The notes below the pieces were generated by a model that ran no database searches, was not told the origin of the DNA, and was given only the letters and a program-made list of their open reading frames with translations. 21,221 nt of DNA from Planctomycetota bacterium (lineage in GTDB: Bacteria > Planctomycetota > Phycisphaerae > WQYP01), in assembly GCA_021785155.1 (NCBI GenBank), contig JAJYGE010000369.1, positions 1 through 21,221 on the forward strand. The letters run 5' to 3'. Of the stretch, positions 1 through 9,200 are shown one piece after another (within the stretch, counting starts at the first letter, position 1; every line of letters begins with the position of its first letter). The position numbers were made by a program, and so were the translations under genes.

Positions 1-344
1 CCTTGACCTATCAAGTAAGCCGACGTGCCACCATTCTTGATTATCAATTGCAGGCGGCCACGAGCCGTTATGTGGCACGTTATCCCATGGCGTTATCAGC
101 GAAATATGGGGAATTGAAGAAAGGAAAATTTTCATCGGATTCTGGCGTTTTGTTTTCGGCGGGGCAGGTTTTTCTACCATCCGATCCGGATCACGCGCGC
201 GATTTTTTCAATTGGCTTAGCCGCCAGAGCCTTTCCACGCAAGCCACCTTACACCTGTGGCTCCGCCTGCAGTTCAATTCGCGCCACAAGTACTACTTTA
301 TTCCCGGTCGTCATGGAACACGCATTGTGGCGTTTCCGGGATGA
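1..344 (+). CDS. 3' end of an unrecognised protein gene (5' truncated by the window)
   Basis: The reading frame is open from the first bases of the window to a TGA at 342-344. It gives at least 113 residues and probably continues upstream, because the only early start is a TTG at position 3 with no ribosome binding site visible. The segment is soluble-looking, with no membrane helix or Cys motif. It is rich in aromatic and basic residues and ends in a Tyr/Phe-rich stretch (HKYYFIPGRHGTRIVAFPG). I do not recognise the family. It is followed by 207 bp without a convincing gene before mcsA; that gap contains a small inverted repeat (TAACG-N5-CGTTA, 481-495). Confidence 0.45.
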   Translation, partial: LTYQVSRRATILDYQLQAATSRYVARYPMALSAKYGELKKGKFSSDSGVLFSAGQVFLPSDPDHARDFFNWLSRQSLSTQATLHLWLRLQFNSRHKYYFIPGRHGTRIVAFPG

Positions 345-551
345 TTTAACCGGCGGTAGGTAAGTGGTTCTTGAATGCCACGGGTGCGTAAGGATGCCTT
401 CCCGTTTCGTAAGCGGCTTGAATTGCGTGCCATTGCAACCTAATATTAATGCAGGCGAAGGATATTGATCAGAGATGCGGTAACGCGCAACGTTATCAGG
501 ATTGATGGTTGAAAAAGAAGCCCTTAAGAGTTTTGGAACGGTGATGTCATT

Positions 552-1076
552 ATGATGTGCAATCGGTGTAACAAGCCGGCAACGGTACACATCAAAGAAA
601 TCAGCAATGGCACAATTGTAGCGCTGGATTTCTGCGATCAGTGTGCGGCCGCTGCCGGTTACTGCCCGCAGGATCACCTGCCGCTCAATGACATCCTGAA
701 TGAATTCGTGGCGGCGCACAGTCATTTGTCCGATGGCCCTGTTCTGCAATGCCCCGATTGCGGGATGACATGGCAGGAGTTTAAGGATACGGGGTTGCTG
801 GGATGCCAAAAAGATTACGACCTTTTTGTGAAAAAACTGGATTCGGTAATTGAAAAAGCCCAGCACGGTGGCACACACCATACGGGAAAAACACGCTGCC
901 GGAATCAGAGAACCGGTGAACCGGCGAATGAACTTAACGCAGTGGCCCCCCGCGCCCTGCCGATGGCGGCCATTAAGCAGTTACAGGCGGAATTGGCGAA
1001 GGCGGTGGCTACGGAATCTTATGAACAGGCGGCAAAGTTGCGGGATCAGATCAGACTGTTGGAAAATTCAGTCTGA
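552..1076 (+). CDS. mcsA: McsA-like zinc-finger activator of protein-arginine kinase (UVR-motif protein)
   Basis: A 174-residue protein with the McsA layout: paired Cys motifs near the N-terminus (CNRC 3-6, CDQC 28-31), a third pair CPDC (67-70) in the conserved CPDCGMTWQEFKDTGLLGC block, and a UVR-type helical hairpin at about 141-171 (ELAKAVATESYEQAAKLRDQI). In Firmicutes McsA binds zinc, activates the arginine kinase McsB and helps deliver it to ClpC; that role is carried over from the family. The fourth pair is incomplete: C85 is followed by Gln-Lys-Asp rather than a second Cys, so one metal site may use Asp or be weaker. The start is ATG 552; ATG 555 is also possible, and neither has a strong ribosome binding site. 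mcsB follows in the same direction, which supports the call. Confidence 0.88.
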   Translation: MMCNRCNKPATVHIKEISNGTIVALDFCDQCAAAAGYCPQDHLPLNDILNEFVAAHSHLSDGPVLQCPDCGMTWQEFKDTGLLGCQKDYDLFVKKLDSVIEKAQHGGTHHTGKTRCRNQRTGEPANELNAVAPRALPMAAIKQLQAELAKAVATESYEQAAKLRDQIRLLENSV

Positions 1077-1133
1077 CGCTTTTTTAATAAAGCCTTGCGG
1101 TGGTGCGGCACTAGATATGGGCGGGTACACACG

Positions 1134-2201
1134 ATGTTTTTTGATGATCTGGCGACACAAACCGGTGAATGGCTTTCCGCCAAGGGACCGCACAATGATA
1201 TTGTGATCAGCTCTCGTGTGCGGCTGGCGCGGAATCTGGCCGCATTTCCATTTATGAGTAAGGCCAGCCGATCCCAGCGGCTGCAACTGCAGCGTCTATG
1301 CCGGGAACAATTAACCGCTTTGCCGGGCATTTCAAATCTGCTCTATATTGAAATTGATAAGACCGAGGAAACCGATCGGCAGATGCTGGTGGAGCGCCAC
1401 CTGATCAGCAAGCAACTGGCCTCCGGTGAAGGCAGCCGGGGTGTCGCCATCACCGCCGATGAGGGCTTAAGCGTGATGGTCAATGAAGAAGATCATGTGC
1501 GGCTGCAGGTCATGCGCTCGGGCGTGCAATTGCGGGAATGCTGGCGCGAAGCGGATCGGCTGGATGATTTGCTTCAACAACAGTTGGATTATGCCTTTCA
1601 TGAACGATGGGGCTATCTGACCGCCTGCCCGACCAATGTTGGCACGGGCATGAGAGTATCCGTCATGATGCATCTTCCGGCGCTCAAAATTACCGGTGAA
1701 ATTGAAAAAGTATTTCTGGGGGCCAAAGAGATGCATTTGGCCATTCGTGGCTTATTTGGGGAGGGCACCGAGGCGGTGGGAGATTTCTATCAGATAAGCA
1801 ATCAAACGACGCTGGGACGTTCTGAGGAGGAAATTCTTTTAGAATTTAATGATTCGGTGATCCCCAAGATTATTGAAGCGGAGATGACAAGCAGAGCAAT
1901 TTTAGAACAAGAGCGCCCGTTGGTGATCGATGATAAGATTGGCCGGGCTATCGGTGTCCTTCGCAACGCCCGATTGTTGACAACGGAAGAGACGTTGTAT
2001 TTTCTTTCACATTTACGAATGGGCGTGGCGATGCGCCGCGTCACCGGATTGGATATCAATGCCATTAACCGGTTGTTTCTGACCGTTCAACCGGCCCATT
2101 TACAGCGGGTTCTGGGGCATCGGGTAGATGGCGAGGCCCGTAAGTCCGCCCGAGCGGATTATGTCCGCGGACAGCTCCAACCGCCGGAAAAAACGGCCTG
2201 A
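1134..2201 (+). CDS. mcsB: Protein-arginine kinase McsB (ATP:guanido phosphotransferase family)
   Basis: Phosphorylates arginine side chains of cytoplasmic proteins; in Firmicutes this marks them for ClpCP. The product is 355 residues from ATG 1134, close to the usual length. I prefer this start to a TTG at 1095, which would add 13 residues with no family resemblance. Visible motifs: SSRVRLARN (26-34), the nucleotide-site block NEEDHVRLQ (117-125), the substrate-loop Cys in CPTNVGTGMR (165-174), and a C-terminal helical region with HLRMGV (293-298). Near the C-terminus is RKSARA (336-341), where I expect the RDxxRA allosteric phosphoarginine-binding motif; if so, its Asp is Lys here. The gene lies 57 bp after mcsA, probably in one operon. 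No clpC or ctsR is adjacent, so target delivery must use something encoded elsewhere. Confidence 0.93.
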   Translation: MFFDDLATQTGEWLSAKGPHNDIVISSRVRLARNLAAFPFMSKASRSQRLQLQRLCREQLTALPGISNLLYIEIDKTEETDRQMLVERHLISKQLASGEGSRGVAITADEGLSVMVNEEDHVRLQVMRSGVQLRECWREADRLDDLLQQQLDYAFHERWGYLTACPTNVGTGMRVSVMMHLPALKITGEIEKVFLGAKEMHLAIRGLFGEGTEAVGDFYQISNQTTLGRSEEEILLEFNDSVIPKIIEAEMTSRAILEQERPLVIDDKIGRAIGVLRNARLLTTEETLYFLSHLRMGVAMRRVTGLDINAINRLFLTVQPAHLQRVLGHRVDGEARKSARADYVRGQLQPPEKTA

Positions 2202-2589
2202 TTTACAAAAACCAGATAGCCATCGTTTTTTTTCTGTGAAATTCCGGTCAGATAGCCGATAATAAAGCCCGGTGTCGAATGGCTGTTCATTTTCCATGGC
2301 AGGAGGTTTTGTGCGACTGTCGCTGACAATTGGATTCAGGTCCGAGAACTTCAGCGGGACAATCCGAGCACTTGACAGACACGCCGGGGCGCATGAACAT
2401 TCGTAATATTGGCTGGCAGCAGAGTGATGGGGACGGCCTATTTTAGGAAACGCCCGTTAGACTTGTAGTTATTCGGGTTTGGGCACATACTTTAATACAA
2501 GGGATGACCGGTTCGGTAAGAATCTTTGAAATTGGATCGTCATCCAGTTAGTTTAAGATAATGTTTTTTCTGACTCGGAGAGTTGGCGC
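2202..2589. other. 388-bp intergenic region between mcsB and the exosortase locus
   Basis: No gene is well supported. A 31-codon frame (GTG 2311 to TAA 2406) follows an excellent Shine-Dalgarno AGGAGG (2301-2306) at a 4-nt distance, but its product (VRLSLTIGFRSENFSGT...) has no recognisable feature. No strong hairpin plus T-run terminator follows mcsB. The octamer AGATAGCC occurs twice in direct orientation (2211-2218 and 2250-2257). Confidence 0.4.
2557..2562 (+). promoter_or_regulatory. Candidate -10 box for the polysaccharide-export gene
   Basis: GATAAT matches TATAAT at five of six positions and lies 27 nt before the ATG at 2590. No good -35 box is found at normal spacing; TTGGAT at 2532 is 19 nt away and weak. 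The promoter may need an activator or a different sigma factor. Confidence 0.3.
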
Positions 2590-4158
2590 ATGACATTGAA
2601 CATCGCGGATCGTAGTAACACTGATTCTTCTGGCGTGATGTCAGGTGGCGTAACCCGCCAGGCGACTGTGCGACGCATTGCGCACGGGAAGCGAACAAGA
2701 AAAGTGTGCATCAGCGCCAGCCTGGTGTTGGGGATGCTGGCGGGGCTTTGTGGATGCCAGGAAACCAACCCGCTGCAATATCTCAATTTGGGCAACTCGT
2801 TTTTGAATCCGGCCGAGGTTGGCCGGTTCGATAAAGCCAATCCATTCGGTCGCGTGCAACCTGTAACATGGCCGATTCTGGATTCACTGGCGGTCAACGA
2901 TCCGCCGCCAGGGGCGTGGGCGGATTCCACGCCGCCAACACCCGCGGATTTGCTTCCGGTGCATAAACCGTATGTACTCGGTGCCGGTGATGTGTTGACG
3001 ATATCGGTGTTTGAGTTGGTGGTACCGGGGCAGGAATCGGTACAAACCCGCCAGATTAATACGCAGGGAGACATTACCCTTGATTTCATAGGTCCGATTC
3101 ATGCGGCGGGAATGACCACCCGGCAGCTTCGCCGGGAAATTGTGCATAAGCTCATCCAAAGCGGGCAAATGGCCGCTCCCGGGCCGCATCAGCCCGGCCC
3201 GCAGGTGAATGTGGACCTCACCGAGGCGCGTCGGCGGGTGTTCTCGGTAATTGGAGCGGCCAATCATCCCGGAACATACAACATTATGTCTCCTGATTTC
3301 CGCCTGCTTGATGCGCTGGCGCTGGCCGGCGATGTTCCCCAGACCCCGGGCATGGATTATCTTTATGTCATTCGGCGGGTGGAGAAAAAGGCCGCTTCTG
3401 AATCCGGTGTCTCATCGACATCAACGCCAAGGTCTTCCGGCTCTCAGAACAACATGCTCAATGAAATTGCCAACCAGTTACAGAGCGGCAAGACCCCGGC
3501 TAATTCTTCCGCCGCCGCAGATACCAATCTGATGAATCAAGCCATGAACCAAAACGGTGGCTCCACCAGCGGGCGCTTTGTATACGTGAACGGCCAATGG
3601 GTACGCATCGGTGGTGCGGCGGCGACTGCGACACCGGCGCATTTCAAGTTTGCGGCCAAGACGAAATCCGCTTCATCGGGTTATCCGGGCGAAGTCATTA
3701 TCCGCATCAATCTTAAGAAATTAATGGCCGGCGACCCCCGCTACAATATCGTTGTTCACTCCGGCGATGTCATCAATGTTCCACCGCTCAAACCTTCGGT
3801 TTACTTTGTCATGGGCAATGTTGGCCGGCCGGGCGTGTATTCCATGACCGGGCAGAAACTGACATTGGAGCAGGCGGTTGCGGCGGCGGGGAACTTCGGC
3901 CCCCTGGCGATTCCTCGGCGTTGTGAGTTGATCCGCCGGATCGGGCACAATCAGGAAATCACCATTCAAGTCAATATGCAGGCGATATTCAGCGGTCAGG
4001 AACCGGATATTTTCTTAAAGCCGTATGATACGTTGAATGTCGGCACAGATTTCTTTGCGGCACCGCTGGCGATCATTCGCAACGGATTGTCCGCCAGTTA
4101 TGGCTTTGGCTTTACCTATGATCGAAACTACTACATTCAGCCGACAATTATTCAGTAG
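2590..4158 (+). CDS. Wza-like polysaccharide export lipoprotein with SLBB domains
   Basis: Predicted outer-membrane component that exports a secreted polysaccharide. The 522-residue product has an extended signal peptide (KRTRK followed by a hydrophobic segment at 40-53) ending in a lipobox-like LCGC, with Cys56 as the likely lipidated residue. A poly-export domain begins at about 128 (YVLGAGDVLTISVFE), followed by an SLBB domain at about 215-262 (VIGAANHPGTY) and a second one at about 403-455 (VMGNVGRPGVY). Between them, about 266-365 is an Ser/Asn/Gln/Ala-rich insertion, long for the family and likely flexible. GGAG at 2577-2580 lies 9 nt before ATG 2590, which supports this start although the n-region is unusually long; Met17 (ATG 2638) is an alternative. 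It is the first gene of the exosortase locus. A terminator-like hairpin follows it. Confidence 0.9.
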   Translation: MTLNIADRSNTDSSGVMSGGVTRQATVRRIAHGKRTRKVCISASLVLGMLAGLCGCQETNPLQYLNLGNSFLNPAEVGRFDKANPFGRVQPVTWPILDSLAVNDPPPGAWADSTPPTPADLLPVHKPYVLGAGDVLTISVFELVVPGQESVQTRQINTQGDITLDFIGPIHAAGMTTRQLRREIVHKLIQSGQMAAPGPHQPGPQVNVDLTEARRRVFSVIGAANHPGTYNIMSPDFRLLDALALAGDVPQTPGMDYLYVIRRVEKKAASESGVSSTSTPRSSGSQNNMLNEIANQLQSGKTPANSSAAADTNLMNQAMNQNGGSTSGRFVYVNGQWVRIGGAAATATPAHFKFAAKTKSASSGYPGEVIIRINLKKLMAGDPRYNIVVHSGDVINVPPLKPSVYFVMGNVGRPGVYSMTGQKLTLEQAVAAAGNFGPLAIPRRCELIRRIGHNQEITIQVNMQAIFSGQEPDIFLKPYDTLNVGTDFFAAPLAIIRNGLSASYGFGFTYDRNYYIQPTIIQ

Positions 4159-4219
4159 TCTGAATTGCCGCCCGCAGTCCGATGAGGCCTGCTGAAAGTT
4201 TTAATATCGGACGTGGAGA

Positions 4220-4245
4220 ATTTCCATCCCGGATGGAGATTTTTT
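4220..4245 (+). terminator. Terminator-like hairpin with T-run after the export gene
   Basis: ATTTCCATC (4220-4228) pairs with GATGGAGAT (4232-4240) through nine pairs, one of them a G-T wobble, around a 3-nt loop. T4240-T4245 follow directly. This is the form of a Rho-independent terminator, placed 61 nt after the stop of the exporter and 61 nt before the exosortase. It could lower transcription of the exosortase relative to the exporter, or separate the two units. Confidence 0.5.
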
Positions 4246-4306
4246 GAAAAGCGCGGAGCGCCGGCGGCATCAGACTTAGGTATGGATCACCATCGGAGTA
4301 TGAATC

Positions 4307-5311
4307 ATGTCGGCCTCGGAAAATTCTAACGCCCCATCCGATTGTGGGCCGTCCGCTGCGCGGGGGCCATTGCGTTATAATTATCTGACGTCCACCGGGA
4401 CCGCAACGCCCAAAAGAGACTTGCCGGGATATGTATTCCCGTTGGCCGCCGGACTGGGTCTGGTGTTTTATTTGCTGTATCGCATTAATTTTGAGCAACT
4501 GGTGCACGTATGGAGCACCAATCCCAACTTCAGTCAGGGTTTTCTGATTCCGGTTATCAGCGCCATGTTTATTTACCTACGATGGAACACGCTGCGGAAT
4601 TTGCCGATAAAACCGGCGTACATCGGGCTGCTGCTGCTGGCATTCGGAGTTTTTGGCCAAGTGCTGTTTCGAATTACCGGTCAGGAGCAATTTTCCGATC
4701 TGAGCATGTTGGTGGTTTTATTCGGAATGGGATTATGGATACTGGGCTGGGAACAGATGAAAATTCTGTGGCTGCCGATTTGCTATCTCCTGTTTATGAT
4801 CAATCCGCCGCAAGCTCTCTATGTGAAGCTTACCACGCCGCTGCAATACATCGCCGCGTCGGGCGGAGCGCACATGCTTCTTCTGTTTGGAATCCACGCC
4901 TATCGTGAAGCTACGCAGATTCACATTCAAGTCGGCGATCATTGGCCGTCGCTGAATGTTGCTCAGGCATGCAGCGGCATCCGAATGCTCACAGCGTTTT
5001 TTGCCCTGGCCGTGGCGCTGGCGTATTCCACGAATCGTCCGATGTGGCAGAAACTTGTACTGGCTATTTGCGCGCTGCCCATCGCCATATTTGTAAATGC
5101 CTTACGCGTGACACTCACCGGCGTATTATTTGCGGATGCCGGTTCCGAGTGGGCGCGGGGCAGCACGCACGCCGGCCTGGGGCTTCTGATGTTGATTCCC
5201 GCCGGACTGTTGCAGTTGGGCGTGGCAAAATTAATCGATCTTTTTGAAGAACATCTTTTTATCGAAGAAGGTTCGGACATTGGCCGCCTTGGCCGGGAGG
5301 TCCGCGGATGA
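4307..5311 (+). CDS. Exosortase (PEP-CTERM-type membrane transpeptidase family)
   Basis: Multi-pass inner-membrane cysteine transpeptidase. Exosortases recognise a C-terminal tripartite sorting signal on secreted proteins and process it; this function is known for the family. The 334-residue protein has about eight hydrophobic segments and the complete catalytic signature: Cys222 in AQACSGIRML, Arg267 in VNALRVTLTG and His288 in GSTHAGLG. NFSQGFLIP (74-82) fits the conserved segment before the first core helices. The first 40 residues form a polar Ser/Pro-rich cytoplasmic extension. ATG 4307 is preceded by CGGAG about 10 nt upstream. Its TGA overlaps the next gene's ATG, so it is translationally coupled to an EpsI-type partner, the typical arrangement. 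I cannot assign a named subtype (XrtA and so on), and no sorting-signal substrate is encoded in the window. Confidence 0.92.
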   Translation: MSASENSNAPSDCGPSAARGPLRYNYLTSTGTATPKRDLPGYVFPLAAGLGLVFYLLYRINFEQLVHVWSTNPNFSQGFLIPVISAMFIYLRWNTLRNLPIKPAYIGLLLLAFGVFGQVLFRITGQEQFSDLSMLVVLFGMGLWILGWEQMKILWLPICYLLFMINPPQALYVKLTTPLQYIAASGGAHMLLLFGIHAYREATQIHIQVGDHWPSLNVAQACSGIRMLTAFFALAVALAYSTNRPMWQKLVLAICALPIAIFVNALRVTLTGVLFADAGSEWARGSTHAGLGLLMLIPAGLLQLGVAKLIDLFEEHLFIEEGSDIGRLGREVRG

Positions 5312-6159
5312 CCACGCGCACTGTCTCAGTTAAAGCATTTTTCCCCGCCGCGGTGGCGTTGGGTATTCTGGTGGGCGGCCTGGTTTCGCTGACCATCGCG
5401 TCGAACGCATTTAATGTCGTGCTGCGGAAAAAACACACGCCCCTGCAGGCCCCCCTGCGAAGCTTGCCCAAAACATTGGGCCAATGGGTCATGCCGAAAG
5501 GGGCGGTGGATCAACGCTTGTCCGCTGAAATCGTGCAGGTGCTTGGAACCCACCATTACCTTTTGCGTCCATACGTGAACACAAAAATGCCGGCCGGAGC
5601 GCCCGGATCCGAGGTAAGTGTCAACCTGAATTATTATCCCACGGATTTCGCCACGCCCCATGTTCCCAATGTCTGTTGGGCCGGCGTGGGCATGAAGCGC
5701 ATCCATGATTCTCTCATTACCATTGATCATGTCCCGCACGCGGATGGAACCTATTCCAATCTGGAAATGAGGTTTCTCTCGTTTTATGCCCCCAAAATGA
5801 GCCAGGCCGGTATTCCATTAAGTATGAATCAGCATCGCGGCCGATATGTGAATGTGGCCTATGTATTTCAGGTTGATGGCCGGTATGTTCCCAATCCGCA
5901 GCAGGTCAGTGAGTTGTTCTGGCGTACCACCAGCAAATACGGCTATGATGCTAAAATCGAAGTGACAGCGGACGGACCGGGCGGCTTGACCACCCGGCCC
6001 CAGGCACGTAAGGCCATTGCGTCCTTTATTCGGGCGTCGCTGCCGGCCATTGAGCGGCTGCTGCCAAATTGGAAACAGCTCAATGCTCCAAAAAATAAAC
6101 CGGGATTGAATCGAACCGCGGAAAAGCCCGCCGGAACCGCTGGGGCCGGGCAAAACTGA
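5308..6159 (+). CDS. Exosortase-associated EpsI-family (DUF3485-like) protein
   Basis: Partner of the upstream exosortase; members are found beside or fused to exosortases and their exact role is not settled. The 283-residue product has one N-terminal membrane anchor (about 10-33) and a presumably periplasmic domain. It carries the family's LGQW-type segment (57-60) and the conserved Cys block VPNVCWAGVGM (119-129, Cys123), which corresponds to the 'PDVCLPxxGW' region of EpsI. The start is well supported: GGGAGG at 5295-5300 lies 7 nt before ATG 5308, and ATGA overlaps the exosortase stop. The C-terminal tail (about 250-283) is Pro/Lys/Ala-rich and probably disordered. The next gene starts 43 nt later, so the exosortase, EpsI and TPR genes are probably co-transcribed. 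Confidence 0.85.
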   Translation: MTTRTVSVKAFFPAAVALGILVGGLVSLTIASNAFNVVLRKKHTPLQAPLRSLPKTLGQWVMPKGAVDQRLSAEIVQVLGTHHYLLRPYVNTKMPAGAPGSEVSVNLNYYPTDFATPHVPNVCWAGVGMKRIHDSLITIDHVPHADGTYSNLEMRFLSFYAPKMSQAGIPLSMNQHRGRYVNVAYVFQVDGRYVPNPQQVSELFWRTTSKYGYDAKIEVTADGPGGLTTRPQARKAIASFIRASLPAIERLLPNWKQLNAPKNKPGLNRTAEKPAGTAGAGQN

Positions 6160-6202
6160 ATTGTGAAACAAGGACTCTCGAAAGAGATACAAAGGAATCA
6201 GC

Positions 6203-9200
6203 ATGGCTAAACGGGTTAATAAACGCTTTCTCATCATATTGATTGTTGTCCTGATCGCAATTGTCGCCTCAATTGCCGGGATTTATTATGTTCTGATCAA
6301 GATCAATAACAACCCCACACGGCTGGTGGCGGAAGCCAAAGTCGCGCTGAAAAATAATGACACGGAATTGGCCCGGTCACTGTATCAGCAGGCCGCAGTG
6401 GTGAGTTTGCACGATCACTTACCGCAGGCGGCCAAAATTCTGGTGAAACTCGGGGATCTGAATTACCAGACAACGCCCCAGAATATCGATCGTTTCCGGG
6501 CAGCACTGAGCGATTGGCATGCCGCAATTCAACAAAATCCGAATTTGCTCACCGCCCACAAGAAGCTTCTGGACGCCTTTTATCAGGATGCAGTACACTC
6601 GGCGAATGATTCATCACTCTGGCAGCAAATTGAAATACAGGCGGATCATGTTATTAAACTGGATCCCAAAAATGCCACCGCATATATGGATCGAGCCCAG
6701 GCGCGACTGCGCTCTGTATCCGGGCTGGCGGCGCTGACCAACCGCCGCTTTACCGCGGCCAAGACGGATTTGCGAATCGCGTGCAAGCTCCAGCCTGATA
6801 ATATCCTGCCCCACGCCCTGCTCGCGCAGGTTTATCTGCAGCAGGCCGCGGCGGAACATGCGCAGAACCTGATTACCACATCCGCAATGACCAAACTGTC
6901 TGATAAAGGTATCGCTATTCTCAAAGGCTTTGCGTTAAAGCATCCCAAAAATGTTGATGCACTTCTCGCCCTGACCGCCATTTATCGTATGGTACCGGGC
7001 CATGTGAATGACGCTGATAAAATTATGGCGGCTGCACAAGCGATGGCTCCAAATAATCCCAAGGTTCTTGAGGCCCAGGCGCAACAGTTGCTTATGCGGG
7101 GAGCGGCCCCCGCCAGAATTGCGGCGATATTCAAAAAGGTCGTCGCCATCAAGCCCGATGACATGAGCGCCTACGCCGCCGCGGGGGAATTTCTCCGCCG
7201 CGCCAATCACCCCCATCAGGCCATTGAATATCTGAAAAAGGGCTTGGCGCATCCCACGCCGGGCGGCGGATTGACGCCCGAAATCAATCAGAATGTCAGC
7301 CTGCGCATGAATCAGATGCTCATGGGAGCCTATCTGCAATTGGCCACCCAAGCCCCGGGCGGATCAGATATCCGGAAGAACTATCTTGCGCGCGCGTCGG
7401 ATACATTGGCGTGGGTGGCTCAGCGTATGCCGCAATCCGCATGGGTTTATGTCGCGCGGTCCAGGTTGCGCTTTGCGCAGGGGCGTTTAGATTCATCTCG
7501 GCGATGGATCAATAAAGCTGACGGTATTCTGTCTCCTGGAAATCCACAGGATCTGTCGCTGTGGCTGACGGAAAAGCAATTGCTGGCCCAGATTTACCAG
7601 ATTCGCGGGCAATCCGGGTCCGCCCTGTCCGTCTTGAACGAAATTCAGAAATATCTGCCCAATCAGCCCAGCGTGGCTCTGGCCCGCGCCCAGCTTATGG
7701 TGCAGCAGAATCCCAGCGCGACGCTGGCGACCGCCCGGGCGGTGTTGAAACAGGATCCCACCAATTCCGCGGCATTGAATCTGGAGGCTCTTTCGCTGGC
7801 CAATCTGAATCGGCGCGCTGAATTGACGGCGTTGCTGGCACGCACGAATACCAGTCACAATTTTTCTCTGGCCCAGTTAAAAGCCAGGCTGGAACTGGCG
7901 GACCATCAGTATTCCGCGGCGGAAAAGACCATGGCTCCGTGGCTCAAACAGTCTCCCGGCGATCCGCGCGTGGTAACTGTGGTATACGCCGCGATGGCGG
8001 GGTTACATCAGCGAACCCAGGCGCAAGCGATGATTGCCCGGGCTATTAAAATTGCCCCCACCAATCTGCAATTTATATTGATTAATGATCAGTTGTCGCA
8101 TCCGAAAGCACCGATGCCGACAGTCTCTCTGGGGCCGTTAACAAGCAATATCGCTCAGATATCAGTGGCTGGCGTGTCCGCGTCGCAGGCGCAGCTCAAC
8201 GCTATTGAAAAGTTGCCGGACCCGATCGAACGCGGTTTGCTGCTGAGCCGATTTTATCTTTCCTCCGGGGAGGCCGCAAAAGCCGAAGGCGTCCTGGCTC
8301 CGCTGGCCCAGGCACACCCCAACAATTCGCGCATCATCGAAGCGCAATTCCGCGTGGCACTGGCGCAAAAGAATTATAAGTTGGCCGGACAACTGGTGCG
8401 CCGTGGCGCGGACTTGAATAGCGATGGGTATAACGGCGCGTTTTTACGGGCACAACTGGAGATTGCCCGGGGTAATTCCGCCAGCGCCGTTAAGACCCTG
8501 GCTGCGGTTTTGAAAAAGCACCCGGACAATGCGGCCATGAAAACGTTTTATGGCATCGCGCTGCTTTCGTCCGGTGACCTCCGCGATGGCGTTACCGCAT
8601 TGACGGGGGCCTTGAAGGCCAAGCCTGATGATCTCAATGCGCTCACGGCGCTGATTCAGTATTACCTAACTTCCAATGATCCCGCGGATATTCAGCGGGC
8701 CAGAAACCTTGTCAATCAGGGGCTGGCGTATTATCCGCTGGATACACAACTGGAAAACTGGCACTATCAATTTGCGGATTTGTATGGCAAACCCGGTCCG
8801 GAGATCACCCGGCGACTGGCGATTTATAAACGTGATCCGTCGGACCTGAACAATATTTCGCGATTAGCCCTTTTGTATATGCGGGTTAAAAATCCGGCCC
8901 GCGCCATAGCCCTGCTGCAAACCGCGCGGAAAAGCCATCCGACCAATCTGCAACTGGCCCGCGAACTGGGCGAAATTTATGTTCTGGAAAAGAAAACCGG
9001 TGCCGCGCAGCAGGTCTTCTCATCGCTGGCGGAAAACTCCGATAAAACGATTGCTTTTGCCGGGCGGCTGATGCTGGGCGATTTCTATCAGAACACCGGC
9101 AACTTAAACCAGGCCGCGCAGGTTTATCAGGCCGCACTTAAATTGCAGCCTAAAGATCGCCATACGGTGCAACGTCGCCTGGGGGATATGTACTTTAACG

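Noticed and set aside
74..81. Considering the ChlI-like ATPase inactive because of GLRGQAKT (Ala for Gly)
   Set aside because: The Lys-Thr of the P-loop is intact and, as I recall, this variant is normal in the family; unlike the Wzc-like case it does not imply loss of nucleotide binding. (Coordinates are residue numbers, counted from the upstream ATG at 18650.)
249..881. 210-codon minus-strand frame antisense to mcsA
   Set aside because: It is the shadow of mcsA, whose Cys motifs and UVR domain are clear on the + strand.
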